Assembly (NCBI GenBank): GCA_019914995.1
Contig: CM034129.1
Span: 1,178,001-1,242,000, forward strand
Source of the DNA: Acanthochlamys bracteata
Taxonomy: Eukaryota; Streptophyta; Magnoliopsida; Pandanales; Velloziaceae
DNA length: 64,000 bases
Reading direction: 5' to 3'
Made by a program: the position numbers and the translations under genes. This document shows positions 11,361 through 24,837 of the stretch, piece after piece (the first letter of the stretch is position 1; every line of letters starts with the position of its first letter). Below the pieces are notes generated by a model that was not told the DNA's origin, did not search any database, and saw only the letters and a list, made by a program, of their open reading frames with translations.

Positions 11361-13150
11361 ATGGGTTTGGAAGAAGAAAACCATCATCACCATTTCCTGA
11401 GTTCTGATTGGGATCAACTGTTGTTGGTGAATCAAGGTGGAGATTTTGGTAGCTTTTCTTCTTACAGTGCTAGTTTAGCAGCAGCGGGAGTAGCAAGCCA
11501 AGGGTTTTGTAGTTCAACTACAGCAGCAATGAATACATTCTTGAGCAATGAAAACAACTCCACTAGAGCTCCTGGTTTGAATTCTTTCAACAATCTTTCT
11601 TTGCCTGGCAACAACAGCAGCAGCAGGGATGTTGGTCAGTGTTCTACTTATTTTCCATCAACTGAGGAGCATGCCTTTGGGAAGAATCTCAAGGCGCAGA
11701 AAAGGAAAGGTTCTCCATTAACCAATGATCAAGTAAGTCTCATCTTTTACACTAAGCGATGTGATGAAGTTGAATTTATCGCTTGTTTTATGTTTTTGCT
11801 GGATGAATGATTTTCAGTGTTTGTTTGAAGATCAATGAACCTGAACAGCAGCAGTTGAATGATGCTTCATCTGAGGGCAAGGAGAAGGAGATCAAGAATG
11901 AGGTGAAACAAAGGATAAATGCCCAGAAATCAAGTTCTCGAAACTCAAAGGAACCATCACAGAACTGTGGAACTTTTAAAGAGGATTACATTCATGTTCG
12001 CGCTAAGAGAGGGCAAGCAACAAATAGCCACAGCCTTGCAGAGAGAGTATGTCACAATGATTCAGTAACACTTTTTCATTTCTTCGCATAATGTTTGCCT
12101 TTAGAGTCTTTTAGCTTACTGATACGAAAATGCAGGTGAGAAGAGAGAAGATTAGCGAAAGAATGCGGTTACTTCAAGACCTTGTTCCAGGATGCAATAA
12201 GGTAACAGCAAAAATGCTTGTTAACATTATGTTTCTATATCTCTGACTTGAGGATTAAAAATCCTTTATCCTGCTGTAGATTACTGGCAAGGCAGTGATG
12301 CTTGATGAGATAATCAATTATGTGCAGTCGTTGCAAAGACAAGTTGAGGTATGACTTCACTTCTACAGAAAGTGATCATTCAGAAGTGTCGAAAAGCAAT
12401 TAATTGAGCTAACATTGCTCCCAGTCGAGGAAAAAGTTGCATCATTCATATGTAATCACAAGTCTTATGAGTTGTGAAAGAGTATCATATAGAAGACGCT
12501 ATAATTTTAGAGCTTTTTCACAATGAAAGTGCCTGATTCTTTTACTTTGCAGTTCTTGTCAATGAAACTTGCTGCTGTCAACCCTGAACTGAACTTGGAT
12601 ATCGAACAAATACTTTCAAAAGATGTAAGAGAACACAGTAATTTCACTATCTTTCTGACGAGAAAGATTATGACAAGATTTTTCGTTAAATTCTCACTGC
12701 AGATTTATCAAAGGGAAGCTCTTCTGAGTCTAGGTATGGGTAGACATCTACAGGAAATTCATGGATTAGCTATGCAGGCAGGCGTACAACCAGAAATGTT
12801 GTTCTGTAACATGGCAAGCTCAACAAACATGCTTAGAACTCCTACATCTCAGCTTTCTTCTATGATTCAGGTATGTCAATGTAAAACTTTTGATCTGCAT
12901 ATATTCGAATTATTATTATGGTATATTTTGTTATGTTATAAATTTTGGTCTGCAGATGCCTGCTTTGTGGAATGATGAGCTTCAACATTTAGCTACACAA
13001 AGCTTCACCCAAAACCTGACAGATGAGAGTAAAGAGCCATCAGGTCATTCTGCAAGTAAATTTTTAGCAAACCAAAATATCTATTTCGCATATTTTAATT
13101 ATTGAAATTTCTGTGAGGTTTTTACAGGTTCCTTGAAAAGGGAGCTTTGA
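11361..13150 (+). CDS. bHLH transcription factor, subfamily XII (CIB/BEE/bHLH74-like)
   Basis: Eight coding exons: 11361-11732, 11831-12046, 12136-12201, 12280-12348, 12553-12624, 12703-12870, 12956-13055 and 13128-13150, for 361 residues. The bHLH domain (about 181-243) begins with [17 protein letters not shown] and carries His191, Glu195 and Arg199, the H-E-R triad of E/G-box-binding proteins. The loop and helix 2 ([20 protein letters not shown]) and the following FLSMKLA coiled extension are diagnostic of subfamily XII, which includes CIB1, BEE and bHLH74, regulators of flowering, light and brassinosteroid responses. The last exon is tiny (SLKREL then stop) and gives a C terminus like that of bHLH74. 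Exon 2 must start at 11831 rather than after the TTTCAG at 11817, because the latter hits a stop. The exact orthologue is not decided. Confidence 0.92.
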
Positions 13151-14329
13151 GGCATTTCAGTTATCTTACCAGAATATTTAGTTATGTTCCTTGATTGAAT
13201 TTTCGTAGCAAGTTTGGGTGGCTCTCTGCTGGAAGAATCTTGTATAGTTGGAAGGTTCTTAACAGTATGTGTACAAGTGTCAAAGAAAATTACCAGATAC
13301 ATCTAATAGACCGTATATAGTAAGGGAAGCAGCAATGTGAACTTCCATGGTGATTGTTTTCATTAATTGGTTCATATTTATATTGTTTGTAAGATCATAT
13401 TAAGGTAATTTATATGAAATTCATTTTAATGGTTCTACATAGGTAAGAAATCATTGTAGTTTGTTTCCAATTTTTAACTGGAATTCAAGGACTTGAAGTA
13501 TTCAAAATTCCTGGCAAATATATCAAGTCATGGTGATGGTAGGTAGTTCTTGAAGTGTTTCCAACATTACATTCAACTTTTGTTCATATTCTGCAAAATC
13601 TTGAGAAGAACATATTCTGCAAAGAAAAGAGGATTCTTTCCTGATACACGGCTACTTTTCTGTCAGATTTCCAGAGATAGCTACGTTGTTAAAATGCGGA
13701 TAGTTTTTGTCAAAAATTTGAAGAAGCCTGTTCAAATTCATACAAACTTTTCCTTTTCATAAGAAGAGATGTTCCGATCTAGAATCAGCTCGAAAAACTT
13801 GCCACAATCAACTGTTGTTTGTCATCTTCAATTCTATCATGAAGAATGCATCTGCTTGTAGTTCTTACAGTCAAATCATGTCGAAGTTTCCTCAAAACTA
13901 GTTTTGCATATTACAAAACTTCTGGAATCTTTAGAGTGCATGAGCTACAAAGAACATATTCTGTTTCGTTTTACTTGCTATAAAGTTACAGTACCAGCAT
14001 GGTAACTCTAACAAGTTTCAAGTTTGTAGCGAACAAAAACTGTTTTGTATTGGAACCGTAAGTAAACAAGAATCCCATCTTCCACCAAACTTTTCTTACA
14101 AAAGAATGAAGAACCAGAAAGAAAGAACGAAGGATCTAACAGCGAAAATTTGAAGCTATCCACATCTCTACACCGAGGACATCTGATTTTGCAGTCCCCA
14201 CTAGAGAGGCCATGATGGCATGGGTAAGGAGGACAGTGGTGGTAAGTCCGTTCCCCAGCAACTTGCATGGGATTATTTGATTGCGTTCATTTCGCTCACA
14301 GCTATGCAATTCTTTTGACTCTATCTTCC
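13151..14329. other. Convergent 3' flanks of the bHLH and CSLC genes
   Basis: This holds the 3' UTR of the bHLH gene on the left and that of the CSLC gene on the right. Short open frames at 13550-13762 (+) and 14008-14268 (-) show no recognisable domain. I see no gene. Confidence 0.5.
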
Positions 14330-17300
14330 TTAATCAATTTGCTCACCTATCAAATCGAGACCTACCAATAGGAAAGAAATTCCTTGGAAGAGCAAGAAGT
14401 AAAAATGGATCCCTTGAGCAGAGAGAAGACTCCTGGCAGAAGCAGTTAACAAGAGGAATGCAAGGGCCAACTCCTTTAGGTAGATCCTGTTGTGCTTCTT
14501 TTTCGGTGCTTTCTTTCGTTGAGACTCCTTTTTGGAAAGGGCTTCAAGATCCGAGTCGGAGCTGACTCTTTGTTTCTTTAGTTCCTTCTCGACCATAGAA
14601 TGCAGATCGCCTTCCGAAGAACGACCTGATTTCTTTGTCACAACCCACTCGTATGCGCTGCCAAGTTGGAAAAGACCCGAGATCATGGCGTTGAACTTGG
14701 TCACAGACATGGTATTCTCGAAGAGCAGGTAAGGGACGATAAATGGGAAGGATCTTGGTGCAGGAAGTATGTTGAGGAATGACATGGTGGCAGGGATATA
14801 GCAGACTACCCATGCAGGAAGTTCAGCCTCCGGAACAAACATGGTCATTGGGAGGATGATGCAAAAGAGCGTGAAAGAGTAGAACGGTAATACGAGTTTG
14901 CGAAGCAGGAAAAATAGAAATATTAGATTTGCCTTCTTCCAGAATGCAATCTGCACAGGAAACAACTCACAACCAGAGAATCAGAATTATGAACAGGATG
15001 CCAAGAAAATAGTAGACCGTCAAGACAAAGGAATACTAAAGTGTATTAAAAAGAAGACAAGGGACAGGATCTCTTATATACTTCATAAGGTGATTGGCTA
15101 AAGCCACTCCAACTTATTATAGTTCAGTAGAACTTGTATAATTGTACAACAGGCCAACAAAAACCCACAACAACAAGGTACAGTAATCAACGAGATGGTA
15201 ACAAAAACCATGATGACGAAGGGAGACTTGTCTCTAGATCGATTCAAAAGACAGGTATGCGTAGAAACTAGCTACCACAACTCAAGATAACAAATTATTC
15301 CAATTCTGGAGGATTTCTTGTTTTCTCAAAAGCCAATGTCAAACCAAAACAATAGATGTTTCGCATAAATGGCATAATGTCTACGTCGGGCTAGCTACTT
15401 CACTGCTAATCAAGCAAACTATAATTTCAACAATGCATTTATTATCAGTAGTATTACATCACTGTGCGCCCATGGTAGGTTCTAACCAGCATTCTTTAGG
15501 TTTTAAACAAACAAGCTCCAAGAAGATGTTAAAAGCAGAAACAAAAATCAATTGTGGTGGACTTGTGGGTTAGCTATATCCAAAGAAAAGCAAAATTCTA
15601 TGTTCATGTGACTCATCAATTTTGTAAAAGACACCATCGCATGTGTGTACTCTGTTGAGAATCTATGTAACAAATTCCTTTGCATAAGGAGTGAACCCAA
15701 GATACACCTATTTACTACCAATAGAACTAGCTTGTATCTGTCCTCTACAATACCACATTGCTACCACAATGTTACCGCTATTAATGCACGATATAAAATG
15801 GGAAACATACCTTTGAGTGGATAATATCACGCAAGCAAAGGCGAAACAACTGCATAGGTCCAGAATGCCAGCGGTGCTGTTGCTTCCTGTAAGCCTCGTA
15901 TGACTCAGGTAATTCACATTGGCACTGTCAAGTAAACCACCAAAGAATTAGCCAAATTAAGTAAAAACTCATGAATCATTTGAAAAGATAGTTATCAAAA
16001 AGCATTATTTACCTCCACATCATTGAGATAGACAAATTTCCAACCCTTCAGATGGGCTCTGACCGCAATGTCCATGTCCTCCACAGTGGTTCTCTCCAAC
16101 CAACCTCCTGCATCCTCCAATGCCTCAATTCTCCAGACACCAGCAGTGCCATTAAACCCAAAGAAGTTGATGAACACTCCGTTCACTTGTTGTTCGACCT
16201 CAAAATGGAAGCACAAATTGATGTTCTGCAGCCTAGTTAGCAAATTTTCATCCTTATTCACAAATGACCACCTAGCTTGCACCAATCCTACATCGTCATT
16301 ACCCTGTATCATAGAAACTCAATTGAGTAAATCAACTCATCCTTACATTCAATTCGAAAAGGCAAATGGAAAGTCTTCAGACCTTGAAATGAGGAATAGT
16401 GCGTTTAAGGAAGTTAGGGCTCGGCTGAAAATCAGCATCAAAGATGGCAACAAACTCATATTCTTTAACATAGCTGCAGTTCATGGCAGACTTGAGGTTT
16501 CCAGCCTTGTAACCATCTCGGATTACTCGATGCCTGTATATTATCCTTGCACCATTCTGTTGCCATTTCTCCACTTCCTCCTTGATCAATGTCTGTGTTG
16601 TCGGATCATCAGAGTCGTCCAGCACCTGAATTAGGATGTTCGATTTCGGCCAATCCAAATTGCAAATAGCTGAGATAGATTGCTGGTAAACCTGCAAATC
16701 AAGAAAATTCGATCAACATAACTGACTACAGAAAAACTACATTATCCACATATCCGAATTCTAAATATTCTGTTAGAACATTAAAATTTCCCCCAAAAAA
16801 TTCAATCCTTTCACTAGAATCTCCATTGCGGAGTTCCACCAAGATATATCAAAATGACCCAAACGACCAATTTACACTAATAACATTAAAAGACAAACCC
16901 AGATGAATCTCAAATAAATTCAAAAACCAACTTTTTTCTTACCTCCTTCTCATTGCACATTGGAATCTGAATGAGAACCATGGGAAAATCCTCTCCTGCT
17001 TCAGGGTCTTTCTCGCCAGAGCTCTTGGGAATCGGCTTGATTCCTTTCAACCGGATCCAGAAGCACCCAAGGCAAAGAATGAGTCTATCAGCACTCTGTA
17101 TCATAAACAACACGACACAAGCATCAGACAGGAACTGCAGCAGCGGCGCTACGTATTCCGCCCTGAACCGAACCCAGCTAGCGTACGCCGTCTCAAACAG
17201 TCCCCGGAATCCAATTGTCGTCAATGGCAACGAGAACCGGTTCAAGTCCGCCGCCGTTAGATGCCATCGCTTGTAATAAGCCACGAGCTCGAAGGCAAGC

Positions 17301-17707
17301 AGCACGATCGATAAGAAAAGGAAAGCTTTGATACAAGAATATAAACGCGAGCGAGGAGGAGAAGATAAAGAAGAAGAATGTTGGTCCTCATCTGTGCGGC
17401 CTGAAGCAGCACGGCGGCGGACAGCAGCAGCGATATTGACGGCGGCGTTAGCGAGGTAAGCGAGACAACCGGCGGCACGGTGGGCTTTGAGAAGAAGAAC
17501 CCAAGTGATCTGTCGAGCATTGCGACCACGGCGATCAGCTTTACGTGCTGATCCCGGAGTTGGAACAAGATTCCCGGTTTCTTCAAGTTCGCTATCTTCA
17601 TACTCAGACGAAGAGACCTCGCAGATCGACCAGTTTGGATTCTCCATCTTCACAATCACCGGTGTTCCCCGGTGACTCTCCTTCGCCCACCAATCGAAAG
17701 GCGCCAT
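14330..17707 (-). CDS. CSLC: Cellulose synthase-like C (xyloglucan glucan backbone synthase)
   Basis: Five exons on the - strand: 17707-16943, 16691-16383, 16303-16013, 15924-15811 and 14950-14330. All phases are 0 and the product has 699 residues, normal for the family. It is a Golgi multi-pass GT2 glycosyltransferase that makes the beta-1,4-glucan backbone of xyloglucan from UDP-glucose. The GT2 signature is complete: DDSDD (280-284), DAD (340-342), VED (432-434) and QQHRW (470-474). Membrane segments flank the catalytic domain, at about 130-150 and 180-215 and, after it, in the last exon ([20 protein letters not shown] and two near the C terminus). The N terminus [20 protein letters not shown] and the tail [10 protein letters not shown] match the CSLC5/8/12-like clade. 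The start is the only ATG that keeps this conserved N terminus. Which CSLC paralogue it is remains open. Confidence 0.95.
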
Positions 17708-20700
17708 GCCTGTTTTTTTTTTTACTTCTCTTTAAACAAAGCCAGAAAAAGATTCAACCTTGCTATTAGATTTTCCTCAAAACTCGAGATGAAGATTCAA
17801 GAACAAAACTTTCTCTTCTCTCTTCGTTTGAAAAGGAAAACTAAACAATGTCTCTCGAGCAGAAGTCGTCGACATTACAGAACGCGCGAAACGGTCCTTC
17901 CATTCTTTTAATTTCTGGATCAAGAACGGAACTTTGTTCAACCAGATTCAAGGAGAAGAATAAGAAGCAGAAGTTGATGATCTTTGATGGCAGAGAACAG
18001 AGGGGAAAATGTCTAAGACCTTTCTAACACAACAACAAGAACTCCGCTTCCATTTTATTGAAAGGTTTAGAAAGAAAACGAATACAGAGAAGAGAAACAA
18101 TTATAATGGTAGTGTGCGTACATGTATGTAACAGTTAATAAAAGAATAATAGAAACTACTCTCTTTTCTTTTTATTTTTTCAGACACAAAAACAGAGCAG
18201 ACACGGTTTGAAAAATTGAAAAATAAACACGGTTTTGTTTGATAACAGTAATAATTGATCCTTCTTCTTCTTCTATCTACTCCACATTGTTCATCTTCTT
18301 CAACAACACAAACTATTACTGCTAGTTAACTAATCTAAAAATGTTGCCTGCCTGCATGCATGAATAGAGTTGGTGAGGTTCATTCAGATTAAGAAGAAAA
18401 ATGAAAAGTAAAACGAAAGAATGAATCTTGATTGGAGAAAGAAGGAAAGAAAGAAAAATAGGAAGATCTTCAGAATGCAATTAGCAAATCTTTTCTCTCT
18501 GCAATCAAATGCGGAAGACGAAGGGCAGCGGCCGTACGCGTAAGACCAATTATGAATATTGCAATCAATATTTTGGTATTTTTTTTTCTACGGAAATAAA
18601 CAATAACAGATTTCGGGTTGATTATAATCCAAAATTTTGATTATTTTTTTAGTTACAGGGAATAAGAAATGTGTTTGGGCAATGATTTATTTCAAATACA
18701 CTTAATTGAAAAAAAAATTAAAAGAAAAAAAAGTTCCCCAAAAAATGATCGAATTCCTCGTCCACCGAAAGCTTATTGAATGTAATAAACATTTTAAAAT
18801 TATTACTTTAGATTGAAAACTTTGAATAGTAATTAAAATTTAATTATTCTTACTACTACCGTACTACGCGACATATATATAATAATAAAATTATTTTTGT
18901 ATTATCTAATTATCTAAAATGGAGTCTGTTCATTTTCACAGAATTTTTTAAAATTTAAAATATAATCAAGATATCTTTTCAAATAATGTTAGATAAAAAA
19001 ATATAAATAAAATTATCGACATTACTGTATGATAGATTTACTATTTTTTAAAGCCAATCAACTTACAAGATTAAATTTTAAATACACTTATAAATCGATC
19101 ATAATTTTGACACAACTAGTATCATCAAAATCTCACTAAAAAATATTTATTTATCATCTAAATTTTATTTTTTTATCATCAAAATAATTACTTAATATGA
19201 AAATATCCTAAATTACTCCGAGCATATTTCACTAGTAATAAACAAATATAGAAGTTAAACGAAAAAGTAATATGAACTAAAAAAAGGAAAAAAAATGAAA
19301 CATTAGTAAAATCACCGAAATTAATCCCGAATTAGTGTGGTGTGTTATTATTAATTATATAGCCCACATTTCTCCGAAAATCAACAAAGTAATAATTATG
19401 TTTTGTAATTATAAAATGACTCTCAGCATGCCGCGTGGTCTGAGCTGGACATGCCCAGGTATCGAATAACATCGCTAGTCACGCGACAATGGAGCCAAAA
19501 AGTTTTTCCCCTAAGCTACTAGCCACTCCGTGTCGTTTTGAAACGTTTTTACAACAAAATTGTTTTAAAATAAAAAAATATTTTTTATTTAAAATAATAA
19601 AAATAAATAATAAAAAATTTTATATTTTTTAAATTTTTAAATAATTCTCTAAATATTTATAAAAGTATTTAAAAATATAATATTAAATATTAAAAATTAT
19701 TTTATAAAAAAGTAATGTCAAGATAATGCATTTGCACCCCAACTCGGGGATGTTTGGATGAGGTTACGAAATTGTTTATTTCCAAATAAATATTTTATAT
19801 AAACGACTGTGGTGCCCGTACGAAACAATATTACATAGTTACAATGGAATCCATAATATAAGGATACAATAGTCATACAGAGCTGGGTTTGTTTTTATTT
19901 TAACTTTTTCTTTTATATTAGAAGTACGTGAATGCCATTGATGGTTGGAAGCTTCCCTTTCGTTGGACAGCTGTAAAGAATTTGTCAGTGCCGCAGAGGG
20001 AATGGGTTCAATTTCTGTGAACTTTATAAACTTTATAAAAGATAAAAACAAACAAATATCTTCCCTATAATAATAGATTCAAACAACATCGTCATAGATT
20101 GCAGCAGTATTACAAATTAAAATTTTTTCTTTTGTTTGTAAATTGATTATTTTTTTCTTTTTTTTTTTGTCCAGTTTAATTTATAAAGTTGGAATATTTC
20201 TTTTGTATTTCACACGGAGAACTTCGCTGCTTTGAGTGTTTGTGAAAGACAGCTAGCTAATGGATTTTAACAGATTTTTTGAATTTGGAAAACAGCTTAC
20301 GAAGCAATTTTTTTTTCGAGTAATGCATGCTGAAAGTTTCTGGAAAACGAATTTATTTCTCTAGTGGAAGACCATGACTCTCGTTTTTGAACAGCTTCTC
20401 ATTCTTTCTTCTATAGTTCATTCATATTACTTCAGTGCTTCACGCTCTTCAACGAGCTCCAACGAGAATCAAGTCAGCCAGTCGATCACTATAACAATGT
20501 AAACACGCAAGCAGTAAGCACTTTTAATCTAATAATGATTTCCAGCTTATTAGAAGCTGTTTGTTTTGGAGCGGAAGAAAAAGGTTTCTCTTGGTTTTTC
20601 GTTGGTTGGTGAAGAATTTTTCATGGTGGCCTATATGTTAGCCGTCTCCTATCTACGGCGTGATTCTGGAATGCCGTAAGCATGCGACTAAGAGTTATTC

Positions 20701-21963
20701 TTTTATAAACAAAATTGGAGAAGTTGGATTAGTAAAATTTTAATAATATATTTATATATAAATTTTTAATTTAAAATTTTTTAAAACGTTTTATATTATA
20801 TAAAATGTTTTAAAAACAACAAAAAGAAAACCACTTGAAAATACCTCTCAAATAGATATTTATTTAGAGTGTTTTAATTAATTGAAAATGAATTTCGTAG
20901 TGAATTTGGTGAAATGAAATTCTGCAAAAAATTAATTTAATAAGTTTAAACTAAAAAAATCATGTAAAATGAGTTTAAATAAAAAATTCGATATATTGTA
21001 CAATTTAAAATACCCTTAATTGAATCCTAGCATTGATTTCGTCAACATCTATTTAGTACCATCAACATCTACACAGTTGTTTGGGCAGTCATGTAGGCCC
21101 GTTGCATCGTCAGCTGTCCGCTCAAATACATCAAAATAAACAAAAAAATAAAGAAATAAATAAACTCTTCAACTTGTTGTTTTTGACTGAAATAGTGAAC
21201 ACAAATGTCTTTCTGTTTATTCTATAAAGCAGGTTCCTTTATTTTTTCGGATTACAACTCTAATCCATGTGAGCTTTTGTATTAGCTCTTCTATACTTGG
21301 CTACTTTCAAACTTTACTTTCATATTTCTGACACTTCATATATTTTATCAATTTAAACTCTATTTTTATTTTTATATTAAATTTTATTTTTACTAAAATT
21401 TAAACAAACTTCATTTCAATTACGATTTAAAATTTTTCTATCAAACTCTATTTTTATCAAAATTTACTTTTATAAAACTCCCTTTATAATTAAAAACATC
21501 CGTGCCACAAGAATCTGTAGGCTTTTGTGTATGGATTTTCCATAAGAGAAAGAGAAGTGTTACTTTTTTGTAATGTTGTGGTCTATATGAGAAGAAAATT
21601 TGTGTTCGTAACTGTTACAGGACAGCATGACACCCTAACAGCTCTGAAAGATGAATAAATGCTACATGAAAAGAAACCAAAAACATATTTTAAGAAGAAA
21701 CACTCAACACTTCAATAATGATTTGCTAAGCTGCAAAACTTGGCATGTTCAAAAAATCAAAACAAAGTGGGGTTTTTATTTCATTCGCCATGATTGTTAG
21801 TTACAATTCCAACTATGTGGCAGCAGCAGCTCTCATCACACACGCAAAAGAATAAGCAAAAGAAATTGTTCAAGCTAGATCAAGAAAAAAATGCCACTTT
21901 GTTTGAGCAGTGGTTCATCCTCATGAATGCTAGGCCGAAGATCACGAGCTTGAAATCTCTGGC
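17708..21963. other. Intergenic: CSLC leader, AT-rich sequence, no gene seen
   Basis: The first several hundred bases are likely CSLC 5' UTR and promoter, with pyrimidine runs read on the - strand. Very AT-rich blocks lie at about 18780-19310, 19540-19720 and 20700-21010. Those at 19540-19720 and 20720-20880 resemble the dispersed AT-rich family. No open frame has a recognisable domain. The right-hand end (about 21540-21963) is the presumed 3' UTR of the TPX2-like gene. Confidence 0.5.
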
Positions 21964-24672
21964 CTATTCAAAGAAACTTCCCTTACATGAAACATGCCGG
22001 ACTTTTGTTGATTCGTTGGTGTTACATACATACTTCTTGGCTGCAATTTTCATAGTTTCCCTCTCCCTTGCCAACTGAGACATAGTTGCCCTTGCTGCTC
22101 TCATCAATCTATTGTTGAACATAGAGCTATCAGAATTTAAAACATAAAGCATTAAACTTGATTGTTAAGATGAAAATTGAATTGAAGTTGAGAACTTGCC
22201 TTGTTGATGCTTCACATACCATTTTCCTTCCCGAATCTCCACTCCCTAAATATTTGTTAGTCATGACCTTCTTGTTGTGAGGACTCTTAGTGCCCGTTTT
22301 AAAGACCTCTTTTACCACCTTCACACTGGTTTTGTTTTGGTTCTGTATGTGTATCAAACACGAGTTACTACTTAAGTATTCAGTAACGGAAAGATAATTA
22401 ACACAAACGTAAAGGGATAGTCCCCTGCAGTTACAGCAATTGTTTTTTGCGCTCGTTGGAGATTTTCAGTAGGATGTTTCCGATATGCGTTTGGCTTCAA
22501 ATTTTAACAATGTATCAATGAGAATTCTGGCAGTTCCTTATGGCTTCAAACATGAGTAAACATATAATACATTTAAAATTTTGATAATTACCAGCATTGC
22601 ACCAATATGCTTCAAATTTTGGTTAGCTCCTTTGCTCAACCCAAGCTGATGCCTTTTCTCTAAATTTGCTTCCCTTAGAATTCCTCTTTCCTATGTGAAA
22701 CAGTTATCAAGCTCAGTAAAAGTTGTTAATGTCATGACTCATCATGAAGAAAGTCATGTATACTCGACTTACATCAGTTCTAAATCTGAAGGGCTTAGGA
22801 TTAGTAGACTTCAACCTCTTCCGCTTGGTTGCTTGGGCATGCATTTCATCAAGGACTTCTGCTGAAGATTTTGTTCCCTGCAGAATCATCAAGGTTGAGA
22901 CTTGGGCTTCAATTTATAGTAAAAGTCATATTTCCAGTTAGCGTTTATGTACCTTTGATGTAGTAGTGTCGATAGTGTTAGCAAAGGAGATCTCTGTCCC
23001 AATGGTATTTGAGTTCAGACTCCTGTCACACAGTTTAAGGATACAAGGATAAGTATAGCCAGCAATTACGGGAAACAGAACTCAAATTCAACAGAACTAT
23101 ATCCACTATGGATCTACCTCAAGGTTGATGCTTCTGAAACATTCTCTTTATCATCATAAACCTCACTACCCTCTTCCAATATCTGTCTCTCACCTACTGA
23201 TTCACAAGCAGTGATGCCTTCTCCACTTGAACAATTTCTTAATTTTGAACTGCCATTAATTGCACTACCTGGTGTTGAAAGGCGCTCTTCAACAGCAGAC
23301 GCTTTAGATGGTGGCACAGACTGTTCAGCATTACTAGCCACAGCGCTGATACTATGACCTTCACAACCATTTTTATCGCTGCTTGCTTTCTCTTCAGCTA
23401 GCCCCTTAAGGAAGCCACAGCGAACTTGTTTTTCCTTCTTCTCGGAATTGTAGATTGATTTCCCCCCTTCGTCAGCTTTTGATTTAACTGCTGGACTTCT
23501 TGATGGTTTATATAGCTGGCCACTTGGTCCACCATCCTTATTCTGACATTCCAACTTCAGCTTCCTCATTCCAGCAGACACTTCTGACAGTGGAGTTTTC
23601 GTTGTATTAGCACTCGTGGCCTCTCGTCCTTCTTTAGGTGTCCTTGAAAAGAGAGCCTTCGCCACAGTTCTGTTCTTCAAGGCGGTGACCGGTTCTTTCC
23701 GATGTTTCACACTGCGAAACATCTCTTGGTTGCTTGGGCATTTCTGACTGCGGGGAGTTGTCATGGCCTTGTTCATAGGAGAAGGTTGAGGTCGTGCTTT
23801 GGGAGTGGACCTCAGCTTGGTAATAGGATGGTCTTTCAGTTTCTTGTTTGCGAACTTATCAGGGACTGCGGTCGCCGTGCTCAGTCTTGAAATCCTATCC
23901 TTTGGCGGTTTTGCTGGTGCTGATTTTGGGCACTTTGGTATAGAACTGGAACACATTTCAGAAGTTCAAATCATCAAAAGGATTCATATAAATGCAGACC
24001 GCAAAGCTCTACATTTATCATGTTTCTGTAATTTGTTTTATACCTTGTGCCTTGTCTACTTAAAGTTTTTCGAAGTTTCAAGTAAGGACTTCTGGCTGCC
24101 ATGACCTGTATGATGAGTAATTCACAGGATAAATTTACAATATAGCAAACTAGAAACACAGAATCCATCAAGAGAAATTCCAAATTTAATAGCGCTAGTA
24201 GTTAAGACACATACCCTGAGGAAAAAGCTTCTGTTAAGAGCTTCCGGATCGATGTCTTCGTGCATCTGATCACATCCTGCACTCTCATTCATAACTTGAA
24301 ACTAAGACACTATATTCCAATTCCAAGCAAATTGCTTGACACTTGACACTAGAATCAAGCATGAAATTTCTTACGCAAACAAAAATTTTACAGCAAATTC
24401 CACACAGGCAATACTTCAAACACAAAACGAGTCGCACTATCATATTCATCTATATATATATAGAGAGAGTTCATATAAACAACAAACAATCCATACAAAA
24501 ACAATCACTCACCAACTCTTTCACAAAACCAAGACCGAGTATCACGCCGAGAATGATCAATATCAGTAAAATCAACAAACTTTGGCGCTTCAATCGCTTC
24601 GTAAAACGAATCGTCTTCTCCGGCAGGCACTTCTTCAGATCCGTCTAACGAATCCGGCCGTAGATTTTCCAT
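21964..24672 (-). CDS. TPX2-like putative microtubule-associated protein
   Basis: Nine exons on the - strand: 24672-24513, 24276-24215, 24105-24044, 23945-23118, 23022-22953, 22877-22773, 22690-22592, 22342-22200 and 22126-21964, for 563 residues. The N terminus has EAPKFVDFTD, then WFCERVGCDQMHED and the motif MAARSPYLKLRKTL. A long basic, Pro/Ser/Lys-rich region follows, probably disordered. Exons 6-7 encode KPFRFRTD/ERG and REANLEKRHQL, which resemble the PF(K/R)LRT..RG module of TPX2-type microtubule-binding proteins. A helical, Arg/Ala-rich tail ends it (LMRAARATMSQLARERETMK). The gene model is strong. The function is inferred from the TPX2-like motif and from MSA promoter elements just upstream. 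Exon 8 must end in a GC donor at 22199-22198. The GT at 22219-22218 would break the frame. The start is the first ATG (context AAGATGG). Confidence 0.8.
22127..22199 (-). other. GC-AG intron of the TPX2-like gene
   Basis: The exon end reads ACAAG/GCAAGT, which is the strict consensus required of GC donors. The intron is 73 nt and ends in TGATAG. Using it gives phase 2 on both sides and the in-frame join T-S-S-M-F-N-N. The nearest GT (ATG/GTATGT) would be phase 0 and runs into a stop after joining. Confidence 0.8.
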
Positions 24673-24837
24673 CTTGATATCAAAATTCCGAAGAAAAAAA
24701 TTGGCAACAAAATTCAAGAATCTACTGATCTCTGTTTATTAGAGAGAAAGACAAAGAACAAAACAAAAGATTTGTGTTTTTAATTCGTTGAAGTAAAGAC
24801 AAAGGTAGTGTTTCTTGTTTGAGTGCCGGTCTGAAAC

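Noticed and set aside
11818..11830. Alternative acceptor TTTCAG for bHLH exon 2
   Set aside because: Reading from 11818 in the required phase meets a TGA after six codons.
14008..14268. 86-codon - strand frame with several Cys/His near its start
   Set aside because: The Cys/His spacing does not fit a zinc-finger class, and it lies where the CSLC 3' UTR is expected.
22219..22220. GT donor after ATG in exon 8 of the TPX2-like gene
   Set aside because: It gives phase 0, and joining it to the next exon produces an immediate stop. The GC donor 20 bases later restores the frame.
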